From NCBI RefSeq assembly GCF_003390935.1, contig NZ_QNQZ01000003.1, forward strand, positions 310,001 to 374,000: 64,000 bases of DNA. The letters run 5' to 3'. The first letter of the stretch is position 1, and every line of letters begins with the position of its first letter. The notes under the pieces were generated by a model. It saw only the letters and a program-made list of their open reading frames with translations, did no database searches and had not been told where the DNA came from. A program made the translations under genes and the position numbers. This DNA comes from Lewinella sp. IMCC34191 (GTDB lineage: Bacteria; Bacteroidota; Bacteroidia; Chitinophagales; Saprospiraceae). Shown piece after piece: positions 16,369-25,315 of this stretch.

Positions 16369-16815
16369 TTAGCGATTATCCAAGGCGGGCTGTAATACGG
16401 CATCGACCGCCCGGGTGATCTCCTCCGGGGGTGCGTAACCGCTTTCCAAAACCTGGGTTACGTCTCCGGTTTGCAGGAGCAGCGTGGGAAAGCCGCTCGC
16501 CTGCTTCCGGGCGCGGGACCGGGCCGCAGCACTGCGGGAGGCAGCGAGGAACGCGTCACGGAGAATACCAAGTTGCTCACAGAGGGGCAGGTAGGCGGCT
16601 TGCCGGTTCACGTCCTGCCCCTCGCGGTAGGCACCGAGGCACTCGCCGGAGGTACCCTGGTGCATTTTCAGGGCCGGGCTCAGGAAGATCGAGTCTAGCT
16701 CCTGCTCCCGTTGGAGTTCGGTAAGGTAATCGCGGACGGTAAGGGCGCCGGCCCAATATTCGGTTTAGCGTGGCGCGGCCGACCAAGCCGGTGGCACCGA
16801 TCAGTAGAATATCAT
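16369..16815 (-). pseudogene. Composite remnant: YwnB-like N-terminus joined to a DsbA-family C-terminus
   Basis: Going leftward from about 16815, one frame reads HDILLIGATGLVGRATLNRIL, the NAD(P)-binding glycine motif of NmrA/YwnB-type oxidoreductases, but no start codon is in frame. After some 20 codons this pattern stops. A second frame, open from about 16770 to the stop at 16369, reads YWAGALTVRDYLTELQ and ends SGFPTLLLQTG and GYAPPEEITRAVDAVL, the C-terminal cis-proline (GFPT) part of a DsbA-like thioredoxin protein; the CxxC half is missing. A deletion that fused two neighbouring genes out of frame explains this. It lies directly downstream of the Rrf2 gene with an operator-like dyad in front of it. 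Confidence 0.6.
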
Positions 16816-16843
16816 GAAATACTAGAGGGAAGAATAGGTCAAA

Positions 16844-16864
16844 CTGTAAGTACTTTCGTTTCAG
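16844..16864. promoter_or_regulatory. Operator-like dyad CTGTAA-N9-TTTCAG
   Basis: This 21-bp dyad has the same arms and the same 9-nt spacer as the one at 17363-17383, with one arm mismatch. It lies about 30 bp before the YwnB-like remnant and after the Rrf2 gene, where a target-gene operator would be expected. Confidence 0.55.
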
Positions 16865-16878
16865 TTTTAGGCGAAAGC

Positions 16879-17286
16879 TTAATCGAACTTCCGGCCGAAA
16901 TCCTCCAGGGTAAGCTGCCCGAGCTGATTCAGCAGGGCTTCGTCCGCCCGGCGGTAGAGATCCTGCAGGTGTCCGTTGATCTGCTTACCCACGGGACAGT
17001 CCGGATTAGGGTCGTTGGACCGGCCCAGAACGTGGGTGTCCCTTACGACTTGATACACCTCGGACAACTGGATCTGCGTGGCGGGCTTGCCCAGGGAGTA
17101 GCCGCCGCCCCTACCCTCTTTGCTGGTCACCAGGCCGCGATCGCGCAGGTTGCTAAGCTCCTTACGCACCACCGCCGGATTGACGTTCACGCTTCCGGCC
17201 ATATAATCGGACGACAGCAACTCACCGCGGTTTAGCCGGAGCAGGGTCAGCAGGTGAAGGGCCGTGGCAAAGCGTCCGTTATTCAT
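16879..17286 (-). CDS. Rrf2-family transcriptional regulator, YwnA-like
   Basis: The start is placed at ATG 17286 (MNNGRFATALHLL), giving 135 residues. The N-terminal winged helix runs to about residue 75, with the recognition region NPAVVRKELSNLRDRGLVTSKEGRGGGYSLGK. The C-terminal part contains DPNPDCPVGKQI, which matches the NPDCPVGK motif of Bacillus YwnA. Only this one cysteine is present, so an iron-sulfur cluster like that of IscR or NsrR is unlikely; a thiol-sensing role is possible. In Bacillus ywnA neighbours ywnB, and here a decayed YwnB-like fragment follows immediately. Two matching 21-bp dyads flank the gene and are likely its operators. Confidence 0.87.
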   Translation of the reverse strand: MNNGRFATALHLLTLLRLNRGELLSSDYMAGSVNVNPAVVRKELSNLRDRGLVTSKEGRGGGYSLGKPATQIQLSEVYQVVRDTHVLGRSNDPNPDCPVGKQINGHLQDLYRRADEALLNQLGQLTLEDFGRKFD

Positions 17287-17362
17287 GTGGGGTCGAAGTT
17301 CAGGGGTTTGCAAGGCGAGCCCATCCGGACCGCGCCGCGCAGAAAACGGGGTAGAATTAATA

Positions 17363-17383
17363 CTGTAACAAAACTAATTACAG
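17363..17383. promoter_or_regulatory. Operator-like dyad CTGTAA-N9-TTACAG
   Basis: This is a perfect 6-bp inverted repeat with a 9-nt spacer, about 77 bp upstream of the Rrf2 start and about 100 bp before the divergent DUF983 gene. It is a likely autoregulatory site; the same design occurs at 16844-16864. Confidence 0.6.
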
Positions 17384-17484
17384 AATGGTTTGTCTTCTAG
17401 TTACCGTTCTCTTGGATCGTTGAATCGACATAAACGGACCGATCCATATCCGGCGGAACCGATTTCTCCGAAAATCATAATACT

Positions 17485-17907
17485 ATGGCTTCCATTCTTG
17501 CCAACATCTTCGCCCTGCGGTGCCCTACCTGCCACCAGGGAGATCTCTTCCCGACCGGTTCGTTCTCCTTCAAGCGTCCGTTCGACCAGTACAAGCACTG
17601 CCCGGCCTGTGGGCAGAATTACTTTCCCGAGCCGGGATTCTATTACGGATCGATGTTCATCTCCTACATCGGTTCGGGATTTGCCTGCCTGGCGATCGTG
17701 ATGTTCCTACGGTGGGTGCTCGGTTGGTCGATGATCGCCTCCTTTGCCACGCTCATCGCCATTGTGGCGGTCGTCTTTGTCTGGTGGTTCCGCTTCGCCC
17801 GTTCCGTATGGATTCACATGGTCTGCAAATACAAGCCCGAAGTGGCGGCCGCCGTCGCCTCGGGCGACCTGAAAGTAGCGCCTCCGGAGACCTCCGATCG
17901 CAGCTAG
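17485..17907 (+). CDS. DUF983 membrane protein
   Basis: The 140-residue protein begins with two CxxC zinc-type knuckles, CPTCHQGDLF (residues about 13-22) and CPACGQNY (about 39-46), followed by FYYGSMFISYIGSG and two membrane helices (about 55-75 and 80-103). This is the arrangement of DUF983 proteins, small inner-membrane proteins of unknown role common in Bacteroidota and alphaproteobacteria, sometimes near cytochrome oxidase genes. It is divergently transcribed from the Rrf2 regulator across a shared intergenic dyad, so Rrf2 control is possible but unproven. The C-terminus is a short soluble tail. Confidence 0.9.
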   Translation: MASILANIFALRCPTCHQGDLFPTGSFSFKRPFDQYKHCPACGQNYFPEPGFYYGSMFISYIGSGFACLAIVMFLRWVLGWSMIASFATLIAIVAVVFVWWFRFARSVWIHMVCKYKPEVAAAVASGDLKVAPPETSDRS

Positions 17908-18344
17908 GGTTCCCGACGCACGCTTCGCGATTGCCATGGCTCGTCTCCTTTCCCAACGGTTTAATACCGGGTTGAAAGACCTACCTGCCCGCTCAACGGA
18001 TCCGTATTAGCGGAAGCGGTGCGGGTCGCCATTGAAGCCTTAAAAGAAAGTCAGCCATTTGCCAAGCAGTATGAGCTTCACCCTAACTAGATCAGGCAGT
18101 GAAAGCTTTTCACCGCCGGTTTCGTATAGTACCCCGGCTTCACCATACCGAAACGACTTGATATCGCGGATTAGCGGTACATATGAGGCGGCCTATGGCT
18201 AAAAGACGAAGGCTCACCGGGCGACCGCGAAAAGCCCTTACCGCAAGCGCAATGAATTCCCAACTCCCAACACCCTGTTGATAACTTTTTGTTTGAAAAA
18301 GGCGTTTTCTGGGTACCTTACCGAGGTCGAAAAATGCCCCGCCG
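17908..18344. other. Intergenic stretch upstream of dnaE
   Basis: No gene is seen. Near its right end a possible promoter, TTG-N18-TACCTTAC (about 18295-18323), lies before dnaE. The remainder shows no strong hairpin or repeat. Confidence 0.4.
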
Positions 18345-21300
18345 ATGCCCGAATTCTGCCACCTCCACTGTCATACGCAATACTCGCTGCTCGACGGAGC
18401 CTCCGAGATCGGCGTGATGATGGACAAGGCGCAGGCCGACGGCCAAAAGGGGGTTGCGCTGACCGACCACGGGAATATGTTCGGGGCCTTCAAGTTCGTC
18501 GCGGAGGCGGATAAGCGGGGGTTGAAGCCCATGATCGGCTGTGAGTTCTACCTGGTGGAAGACCGGCACGTAAAGGCCTTCAGTCGCGCACGGGGGGAAA
18601 AAGACGTCCGCTACCACCAGTTGATGCTGGCGAAGAACAAGCAGGGCTACCAGAATCTGGCTAAGCTTTGTAGTCTGGGCTACATCGAAGGGCTGTACGG
18701 TAAGTACCCACGCATCGACAAGGAACTGCTGCAGCAGTACAGTGAAGGAGTGATCGCCACCAGCTGCTGCATCGGCGCGGAAATTCCCCAGTTGCTCCTG
18801 CAGGGAAAGGACGAGGAAGCCGAGATCGCCCTCAAGTGGTGGCTCGGCGTTTTCGGGGAAGACTACTACATCGAGCTGCAGCGGCACCGCGGACTCGAGG
18901 ACATCGACGGTCTCGGCATCAGCCAGGAAGACATCAACCAGAAATTGTTGGGCTTTGCGAATAAGCACGACGTGAAGGTGATCTGTACCAACGACAGCCA
19001 CTACGTCGAGGAGGATGACTACCTGCCCCACGATATTCTGCTCTGCGTGAATACGGGCAGCCTCATGGAAGACATGAGCCGCTTCAAGTTTCCTAGCAGC
19101 GACTTCTACTTCAAGTCGCAGCAGGAAATGGGCCACCTCTTCAAGGACGTCCCGCAGAGTGTCGCCAACACCCTGGAGATCCACGACAAGATCGACCATC
19201 TGAAGCTGACCAGCGACGTACTGCTGCCCAACTTCCCGATGCCCGCGGGCTTCAAAACCCAGGACGAATACCTGCGCCACCTCACCTACGAGGGCGCGAA
19301 AAGGCGGTACGGGGAGCTTAACGCCATCATTACCGAGCGACTCGATTTCGAATTATCGGTCATCAAGGCCTCCGGTTATCCCGGCTACTTCCTCATCGTA
19401 CAGGATTTCACCGACGCCGCCCGCAAGATGGGCGTGAGCGTAGGACCGGGTCGTGGATCCGCCGCCGGATCGGCCGTAGCGTACTGCACCGGAATCACCA
19501 ACATCGACCCGATCAAGTACGACCTCCTGTTCGAGCGATTCCTCAACCCGGAGCGGGTGTCGATGCCCGATATCGATATCGACTTCGACGACGTTGGCCG
19601 CCAGAAGGTGATCGACTACGTCATCGATAAGTACGGCCAGCAACAAGTGGCCCAGATCATTACCTACGGTACCATGGCCGCCCGTTCTTCCCTGCGCGAC
19701 GTGGGTCGGGTCATGGACGTCCCGCTGGGTGAGGTCGATAAGGTAGCCAAGTCTTTCCCCGCCCAGCTGGGAGCCACCCTCCGCGACGTGCTGGCCCCCA
19801 AGGACATTGCCGCCAAACTGAAGGGAAAGCTCAACGGTGACGATACCGAAAAAGCCTACCGCTTCCGCGAGATGGCCGACCGGCAGGACGAGATCGGCGA
19901 GATGATCCGCACGGCCTCCAAGCTGGAGGGCAGCATCCGTAATACCGGGGTTCACGCCTGTGGGGTCGTCATCACCCCCACTCCGGTGACCGACCACGTC
20001 CCCGTTACGGCGGACAAGGAGACGGGTATGTACATCAGCCAGTTCGACAACTCCGTAGCGGAGACCGCCGGCCTGCTGAAGATGGACTTCCTGGGGCTGA
20101 AAACGCTGAGCATTATCAAGGATGCGCTGGCGATGGTCAAGGAAAATCACGGCCTGGACATTGACATCGATGCCATCCCCCTGGACGACCCGAAGACCTA
20201 CGAGCTGTTCCAGCGCGGGGAGACCAACGGCATCTTCCAGTACGAGTCGGGCGGGATGCAGAAGCACATGAAAAACCTCAAGCCGACGACCTTCGACGAC
20301 TTGATCGCCATGAACGCGCTCTACCGCCCGGGGCCGCTGGAGTACATTCCGGAGTTCATCGACCGGAAGCACGGCCGTAAACCCATCACGTATACGCTCG
20401 ACGGGGAGGAAAAATACCTGAAGGAAACCTTCGGCATCTACGTCTACCAGGAGCAGATCATGCTGCTCAGCCAGTCCATCGCCGGCTTCTCCAAGGGACA
20501 GGCCGACGTGCTGCGGAAAGCGATGGGTAAAAAGCAGAAGGCGGTACTCGACAAGATGTACCCCACCTTCATCGAGGGAGGAACGGCCAACGGCCACCCC
20601 GAGGATAAGCTCGGCAAGATCTGGAAGGATTGGGAAGCTTTCGCCTCCTACGCCTTCAACAAATCGCATAGTACCTGCTACGCCTTCGTGGCCTACCAGA
20701 CGGCCTACCTCAAGGCCCACTACCCCGCCGAGTACATGGCTTCGGTCCTGACGCACAACCGGACCGACCAGACCAAGCTCACCTTCTTCCTTAAGGAATG
20801 TAAGCGCATGAACGTCCCGGTGCTCGGACCGGACATCAACGAAAGCCAGGCCGACTTCGCCGTCAACCAGGACGGAGCGATCCGCATCGGCATGACCGCC
20901 CTGAAGGGGGTCGGTGAAGGTCCGGTGGAATCTATCCTGACTACGCGTAAGCAGGAGGGTCCCTTCGATTCCGTCTTTCACTTGATGCAGCGCGTAGAGC
21001 CGGGCAGCGTAAACAAACGGGTACTGGAAGCCCTCGTCGATGCCGGCGCCTTCGACTGCTTCAAGCAGACCCACCGGGCCCAGTACTTCGCGCCGAGTGA
21101 GAAGTACGACAGCTACCTGGAGCACGTCACCAAATACGCCAATGCTTACCAGAGCCAGCTGGCCTCCGCCGCTTCTTCCCTCTTCGGCGCGATGCAGGAC
21201 GAGGTGCTGCCCGACGAGCCGGAGCCCCCGCAGGCCAACGAATGGACGCTGCCCGAGAAACTGAGCCGTGAGAAGGAAGTCACCGGCATCTACGTTAGCG

Positions 21301-21890
21301 GTCACCCGCTCGACGGCTATAAACTGGAGATCGATAACTTCGTCACCTGCTCTTTGGGCGAGCTGGACCCACAACGCTACGGTAAGACGCCGCTCCGGCT
21401 GGCCGGTATGATCAGCAGTTCCCGGCACATGGTCTCGAAGAACGGCAACGGCTGGGGGATCTTCGAACTCAGCGACTTCGACGAGACCATCGAATTCAAG
21501 CTCTTCGGGGAAGACTACGAGAAATACAAGCACGTACTGAGCCAGGGCAAGGCGGTCTTCGTAAAGGCGAGCTACCGCCCCAAGTGGAACAGCGACGAAG
21601 TAGAAATCAGCGTGAACGAAGTAAAGCTCCTCGAAGGTCTCGGCCGGGAAATGACCGATGCCATCATCCTGAAGCTTCCCCTACCCGATCTCTCCCCCGA
21701 ACTGGTTCGATCACTCGACGATCTCTGCCAGCAGTACCAGGGGCAGCAAAAACTGCGCATGGTCTTTTACGACCCCGAAGCGGACATCAAACTGAAGATG
21801 GTGAGCCGGGAGCGTACGGTCGACGCGGATACCGATTTCATCAACGAGATCGAGCGTCTGGGTATAAAGTACCGGGTATCCGCGGGCTAA
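18345..21890 (+). CDS. dnaE: DNA polymerase III subunit alpha
   Basis: This 1181-residue replicative polymerase is the normal length for DnaE. The PHP domain opens the protein (HLHCHTQYSLLDG, residues 6-18; ALTDHGNMFG), and NDSHYVEEDD carries further metal ligands. The catalytic palm has GPGRGSAAGS and MPDIDIDFDD with Asp409 and Asp411 as catalytic aspartates. NTGVHACGVVI, TNGIFQYESGGM and ALYRPGPLEYIPEFIDRKHG are further DnaE landmarks. A C-terminal OB fold (about 985-1075, PLRLAGMISSS) and a tail with ILKLPLPDL follow. It acts in the replisome with the beta clamp. The start ATG is at 18345; an upstream ATG at 18334 is out of frame. Confidence 0.97.
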   Translation: MPEFCHLHCHTQYSLLDGASEIGVMMDKAQADGQKGVALTDHGNMFGAFKFVAEADKRGLKPMIGCEFYLVEDRHVKAFSRARGEKDVRYHQLMLAKNKQGYQNLAKLCSLGYIEGLYGKYPRIDKELLQQYSEGVIATSCCIGAEIPQLLLQGKDEEAEIALKWWLGVFGEDYYIELQRHRGLEDIDGLGISQEDINQKLLGFANKHDVKVICTNDSHYVEEDDYLPHDILLCVNTGSLMEDMSRFKFPSSDFYFKSQQEMGHLFKDVPQSVANTLEIHDKIDHLKLTSDVLLPNFPMPAGFKTQDEYLRHLTYEGAKRRYGELNAIITERLDFELSVIKASGYPGYFLIVQDFTDAARKMGVSVGPGRGSAAGSAVAYCTGITNIDPIKYDLLFERFLNPERVSMPDIDIDFDDVGRQKVIDYVIDKYGQQQVAQIITYGTMAARSSLRDVGRVMDVPLGEVDKVAKSFPAQLGATLRDVLAPKDIAAKLKGKLNGDDTEKAYRFREMADRQDEIGEMIRTASKLEGSIRNTGVHACGVVITPTPVTDHVPVTADKETGMYISQFDNSVAETAGLLKMDFLGLKTLSIIKDALAMVKENHGLDIDIDAIPLDDPKTYELFQRGETNGIFQYESGGMQKHMKNLKPTTFDDLIAMNALYRPGPLEYIPEFIDRKHGRKPITYTLDGEEKYLKETFGIYVYQEQIMLLSQSIAGFSKGQADVLRKAMGKKQKAVLDKMYPTFIEGGTANGHPEDKLGKIWKDWEAFASYAFNKSHSTCYAFVAYQTAYLKAHYPAEYMASVLTHNRTDQTKLTFFLKECKRMNVPVLGPDINESQADFAVNQDGAIRIGMTALKGVGEGPVESILTTRKQEGPFDSVFHLMQRVEPGSVNKRVLEALVDAGAFDCFKQTHRAQYFAPSEKYDSYLEHVTKYANAYQSQLASAASSLFGAMQDEVLPDEPEPPQANEWTLPEKLSREKEVTGIYVSGHPLDGYKLEIDNFVTCSLGELDPQRYGKTPLRLAGMISSSRHMVSKNGNGWGIFELSDFDETIEFKLFGEDYEKYKHVLSQGKAVFVKASYRPKWNSDEVEISVNEVKLLEGLGREMTDAIILKLPLPDLSPELVRSLDDLCQQYQGQQKLRMVFYDPEADIKLKMVSRERTVDADTDFINEIERLGIKYRVSAG

Positions 21891-22003
21891 GCAATCGATC
21901 GATAGCCGGCTGCCGGTACCAGCAGAGAGTATTCGGTTAGCCAAGGCATCCATGCGAAGGCGTCACGAAGGAGTAGACATCCGATTGAGGAAGGGATGAG
22001 TCG

Positions 22004-23191
22004 TCAGAACTGATACCCCCCTACCAGCGAAATCGTACGTTGGCGGTGCTGTAGCGCTGTATTGGACCGCAGCATATCCTGCGCGAGATTATACCGGAGT
22101 TCGAGTTGGAGATGATCGGCAAACCTGACGCCGGCACCGGCCCCGGGTGCCATACTGACAAAGACCTGCTGCTTAAGACCCGAGGCGTAGTAGGCGTCAC
22201 CATCGACCGGAAACAGGAATTGCCCGAATAAATTTGCGTAAACATCCGTCTTGGTACCCTGACTGAAGTAGTACCGGACACCCACCGGAACATTTATCGA
22301 GGTTACATCCAAATCTAGTTCCCGGCCGATGGGCTCCGCCACCCAGTCCAGGCGAAAGCGCTGATAGTACGCCTCCCCCGTTACCGCCCACTGGGCGTGC
22401 AGGAATCGGAAGGTGAGCTCCGCCTCGATCCCGACGCGCGGGACGAGCACGTCGTCGTAGTCGTAGGTGTCCACCCTCCCGCTCGAGGATATGTATCCCA
22501 TACTCGACCGATGATGATCTACGCCCCCACGCAGGGCCAGACGGAAACGGCGGCCCTGATTACGGCGCTCGTAGATCACGTATTCGGCCCCTACGCACGC
22601 ATTGTAATTTTCGACGTAGCGCATCAATGGCTTTCGGGCATAGTCCAACTTCTTCCCAGGTGTGGAAACGCCACAAGCCATCAGGGAGAACAAGACATCC
22701 CGGTATAAGTCCTGATGAACCATCCGGTCCCCACTCAAATAGCGGCGGCTGACCAGGGGCTTGATGGCCCCCTCGCCCATCCGGTAAAAAAACAGCAATC
22801 GGTTACCGGATTTATAATAGAACAGGTCGGCGGCCCCGTCTAGCAACACCTCCAGAAAGACCGTGTCTCGGCGGTACTCGGGGAGCGGTGATTTACTGAG
22901 GCTGTTCAATTCCCGCGGCGAATCTTCTATATCGACCCCGGCCCGCACGTAGCGCACTTCACTCTCGCCGATCCCGAACTCGCGAACCGTCCCCACATCA
23001 CCGATTTGGGTTGACCCATCGGTCGTACGGTACTTAAAGGTCTCGGGACTTGTGGCCCAATCGCGATCCAGTATGTCCACCGCGAGCCTTTCGCCACTGG
23101 CCTTGATCAGGTAGCCGGGCTGGTAGTCGGACTGGCAAAATAACGTCATCGCCAATAGGACCAGCAACCCGGACAAACAAAAACGTAGCAT
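22004..23191 (-). CDS. Hypothetical outer-membrane beta-barrel-like protein
   Basis: The 395-residue protein has a signal peptide (MLRFCLSGLLVLLAMTLFCQ). The N-terminal half (YLIKASGERLAVDILDRDW, EVRYVRAGVDIED) resembles periplasmic domains of Bacteroidota proteins with an N-terminal GYLIKASGE-type strand. The C-terminal half, from about residue 200, shows alternating strands (RFRLALRGGVDHH, AQWAVTGEAYYQRFRL, KTDVYANLFGQFLFPV) and ends in aromatic YQF, as outer-membrane barrels do. No known family name can be given. It is convergent with dnaE, with 113 bp between, and has no obvious operon partner. Confidence 0.72.
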   Translation of the reverse strand: MLRFCLSGLLVLLAMTLFCQSDYQPGYLIKASGERLAVDILDRDWATSPETFKYRTTDGSTQIGDVGTVREFGIGESEVRYVRAGVDIEDSPRELNSLSKSPLPEYRRDTVFLEVLLDGAADLFYYKSGNRLLFFYRMGEGAIKPLVSRRYLSGDRMVHQDLYRDVLFSLMACGVSTPGKKLDYARKPLMRYVENYNACVGAEYVIYERRNQGRRFRLALRGGVDHHRSSMGYISSSGRVDTYDYDDVLVPRVGIEAELTFRFLHAQWAVTGEAYYQRFRLDWVAEPIGRELDLDVTSINVPVGVRYYFSQGTKTDVYANLFGQFLFPVDGDAYYASGLKQQVFVSMAPGAGAGVRFADHLQLELRYNLAQDMLRSNTALQHRQRTISLVGGYQF

Positions 23192-23499
23192 GGAAGGGCG
23201 TATTTAGGTGTACCTCACAAATGATGGCCTGGGGTATAATAGCGTATTCCCCGCAAACATTAACGGGGTTTCACCCCAGCCACCGGCCTCCGCGAAATGG
23301 GGCGAAGCCGGAAGTAAACTTTCAGGGCAACTAGCGCGGGGGCAGACGTTACCGCCCGCATAAACGTTTGGACGGCCGTCCGCCAGCACCACGGATAGTA
23401 GATTAGATACAGGCGGTCATCGAGTGAGCGGACCAAATAGGTTGATTCGCTGGGGAGGGTGCAGCTATTGCCTTACCTTGGCATGTGATTCCAGCGCCT

Positions 23500-24540
23500 A
23501 TGGCCAATCTTTTTCAGCGGCACAAGAAATTTATCCTGCACTTCGCCTTCTGGAGTGTATACGCCTCGCTGTTTTTTTACACGATCAGCTATGCGCGGAA
23601 AGGAGAACCCGACTGGGGCCGCGTGTTTGGGGATCTGACGTTTCATACGCTTGGCCTCATGGCCATCGGTTACCTCAATTACTTCGTTTTCCTGCCCCGA
23701 TTATTAAGGCACCAGAAAATCGGCCGGTACCTGCTGACCTTCCTGCCGGTGTATATTCTCCTGTCCTATCTATTCCTGAAGGGCAAACAGGCGGTGCTGG
23801 CTTACTACTTAGGCCCGGATGACTGGATGTACAGTTCCCGCTTCGCGATCAACGTCCTGATGAGCGTTTTCTTCGCCGTCGCCTGCGTCGGGCTGCTCCG
23901 TTTCGTTGAGGATTACTTCGAACTGGAAGCCCGCCGTAAGGAGCTGGCCAATCAGCAACTGACCAGCGAACTCCAGTTTCTGCGCGCGCAGGTCAACCCC
24001 CACTTCCTGTTCAATACGCTCAATAACCTGTACTACCTGGCCGTCAACAACAGCCAGCGTACGCCCGAAGTCATCGCCAAACTCTCGGGTATGATGCGGT
24101 ACATGATCTACGAGAGCAACCACGAAAACGTACCCCTGGACCGCGAGATCGAGTACATCGAAAACTACCTCAGCCTGGAGCGCCTTCGCCTGGAGGAGAA
24201 CGTGCCGATCACCTTCGAGGTGGAAGGAACGACCGCCGGCGTACGCATCGCTCCGCTGATCCTTATCACTTTCCTGGAAAATGCCTTCAAGCACGGCGTC
24301 AGCAGCTCCGCCACCGCACCCTGGATCACGGTTCACCTGGAGGCGGATCGGTCGGAGCTGGTGTACCGAGTTGCAAACGGTAAATTGTCGGATGACAGCA
24401 AGGTGCTGAAGAACAAATCCGGCATCGGGCTGCAAAACGTCAAGCGTCGCCTGGAACTCTCCTACCCCGGCCATCACTATCTGCGCATCTCCGATACCGA
24501 TGAACGGTACGAGGTGATTCTTAAACTAGATCTGGCATGA
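23500..24540 (+). CDS. Sensor histidine kinase, LytS/YehU type
   Basis: From ATG 23500 (GTG 23485 is an alternative) the product has 346 residues. Four membrane helices fill about residues 10-135, with no large sensor domain. A short coiled coil precedes the His_kinase domain: QVNPHFLFNTLNNLYYL contains the phospho-acceptor histidine, followed by a compact ATPase domain with FLENAFKHG (N-box) and SGIGLQNVKRRLELSYPG (G-box). Such kinases pair with LytTR response regulators, and the next gene overlaps this one by 4 bp (ATGA) and encodes exactly that. A -7-like box TACCTTGG is at 23474. Confidence 0.93.
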   Translation: MANLFQRHKKFILHFAFWSVYASLFFYTISYARKGEPDWGRVFGDLTFHTLGLMAIGYLNYFVFLPRLLRHQKIGRYLLTFLPVYILLSYLFLKGKQAVLAYYLGPDDWMYSSRFAINVLMSVFFAVACVGLLRFVEDYFELEARRKELANQQLTSELQFLRAQVNPHFLFNTLNNLYYLAVNNSQRTPEVIAKLSGMMRYMIYESNHENVPLDREIEYIENYLSLERLRLEENVPITFEVEGTTAGVRIAPLILITFLENAFKHGVSSSATAPWITVHLEADRSELVYRVANGKLSDDSKVLKNKSGIGLQNVKRRLELSYPGHHYLRISDTDERYEVILKLDLA

Positions 24541-25268
24541 ACCTGACCTGCCTGGTGGTCGACGACGAACCCATGGCCCGCCGCCTGCTGCAACAGTACG
24601 TCGAGCAAACGCCAAACCTGACCCTTACCGCGTCGATCGGCAACCCCCTGCAGGCCCTGAAGGTGCTCCAGGAAGATCCGCCGGATATCCTTTTTCTGGA
24701 CGTACAGATGCCCGAACTGACCGGTACGTCGCTGCTGAAGATCCTCAAAAAAAAGCCCGTCGTCGTCCTCACGACCGCCTACTCCGAATACGCCCTCGAG
24801 GGCTACGAGCTAGAGGTCACGGACTACCTGCTCAAACCAATCACCTTCGAACGGTTTTTGCAGTGCGTCGAGCGCATTACCCAGGCCAAGAATCCGGTGC
24901 ATTCGCCGGGCGTCCTCTCCGTGGAGGGCTCTATACCTGCGCCCGCCGCCCCCTCCTTTTTTTTCGTCAAGGACGGGACGAAGTCCGTACGCATCAATTT
25001 TGACGAGATCACCCACATCGAGGGACTCAAGGACTACGTAAAAATTCATACGCTTTCCAAGCGTATCACTACGCTACAGAGCCTGAAAAAATTGATGGAA
25101 ACCCTGCCGGCCGGCCAGTTCGTGCGGGTGCATCACTCCTACATCGTGGCCCTGAAATGGATCGAGGAAGTATCGCGGGATGAGGTGACCATCGGAGACG
25201 TCACCGTTCCCGTCAGCGACACCTACCGCCGGGAACTCAAGGAGATCATCGATAATCGCCAATTGTAA
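24537..25268 (+). CDS. LytTR-family response regulator
   Basis: The 243-residue protein has a receiver domain (about 3-120) with the acidic pair in VVDDEPMA, phospho-acceptor Asp55 in ILFLDVQMPELTG and the conserved Lys in TDYLLKPITFERF. It ends in a LytTR DNA-binding domain (about 138-240) with FVKDGTKSVRINFDEITHIEGLKDYVKIHT split over two strands, and FVRVHHSYIVAL. It should be phosphorylated by the upstream kinase and bind direct repeats in target promoters. Its target genes are not identifiable here; the nearest gene, the Sde182-like hydrolase, is convergent, with only 47 bp between the ends. Confidence 0.94.
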   Translation: MNLTCLVVDDEPMARRLLQQYVEQTPNLTLTASIGNPLQALKVLQEDPPDILFLDVQMPELTGTSLLKILKKKPVVVLTTAYSEYALEGYELEVTDYLLKPITFERFLQCVERITQAKNPVHSPGVLSVEGSIPAPAAPSFFFVKDGTKSVRINFDEITHIEGLKDYVKIHTLSKRITTLQSLKKLMETLPAGQFVRVHHSYIVALKWIEEVSRDEVTIGDVTVPVSDTYRRELKEIIDNRQL

Positions 25269-25315
25269 TTCAGGGCGTCGGAGCGCAGGTAAAAACCTTT
25301 TTCAGAATAGTTGGG

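Noticed and set aside
19353-21533. Long open frame on the minus strand inside dnaE
   Set aside because: It is antisense to a clearly functional polymerase gene and has no recognisable protein motif; GC-rich DNA often leaves such frames open.
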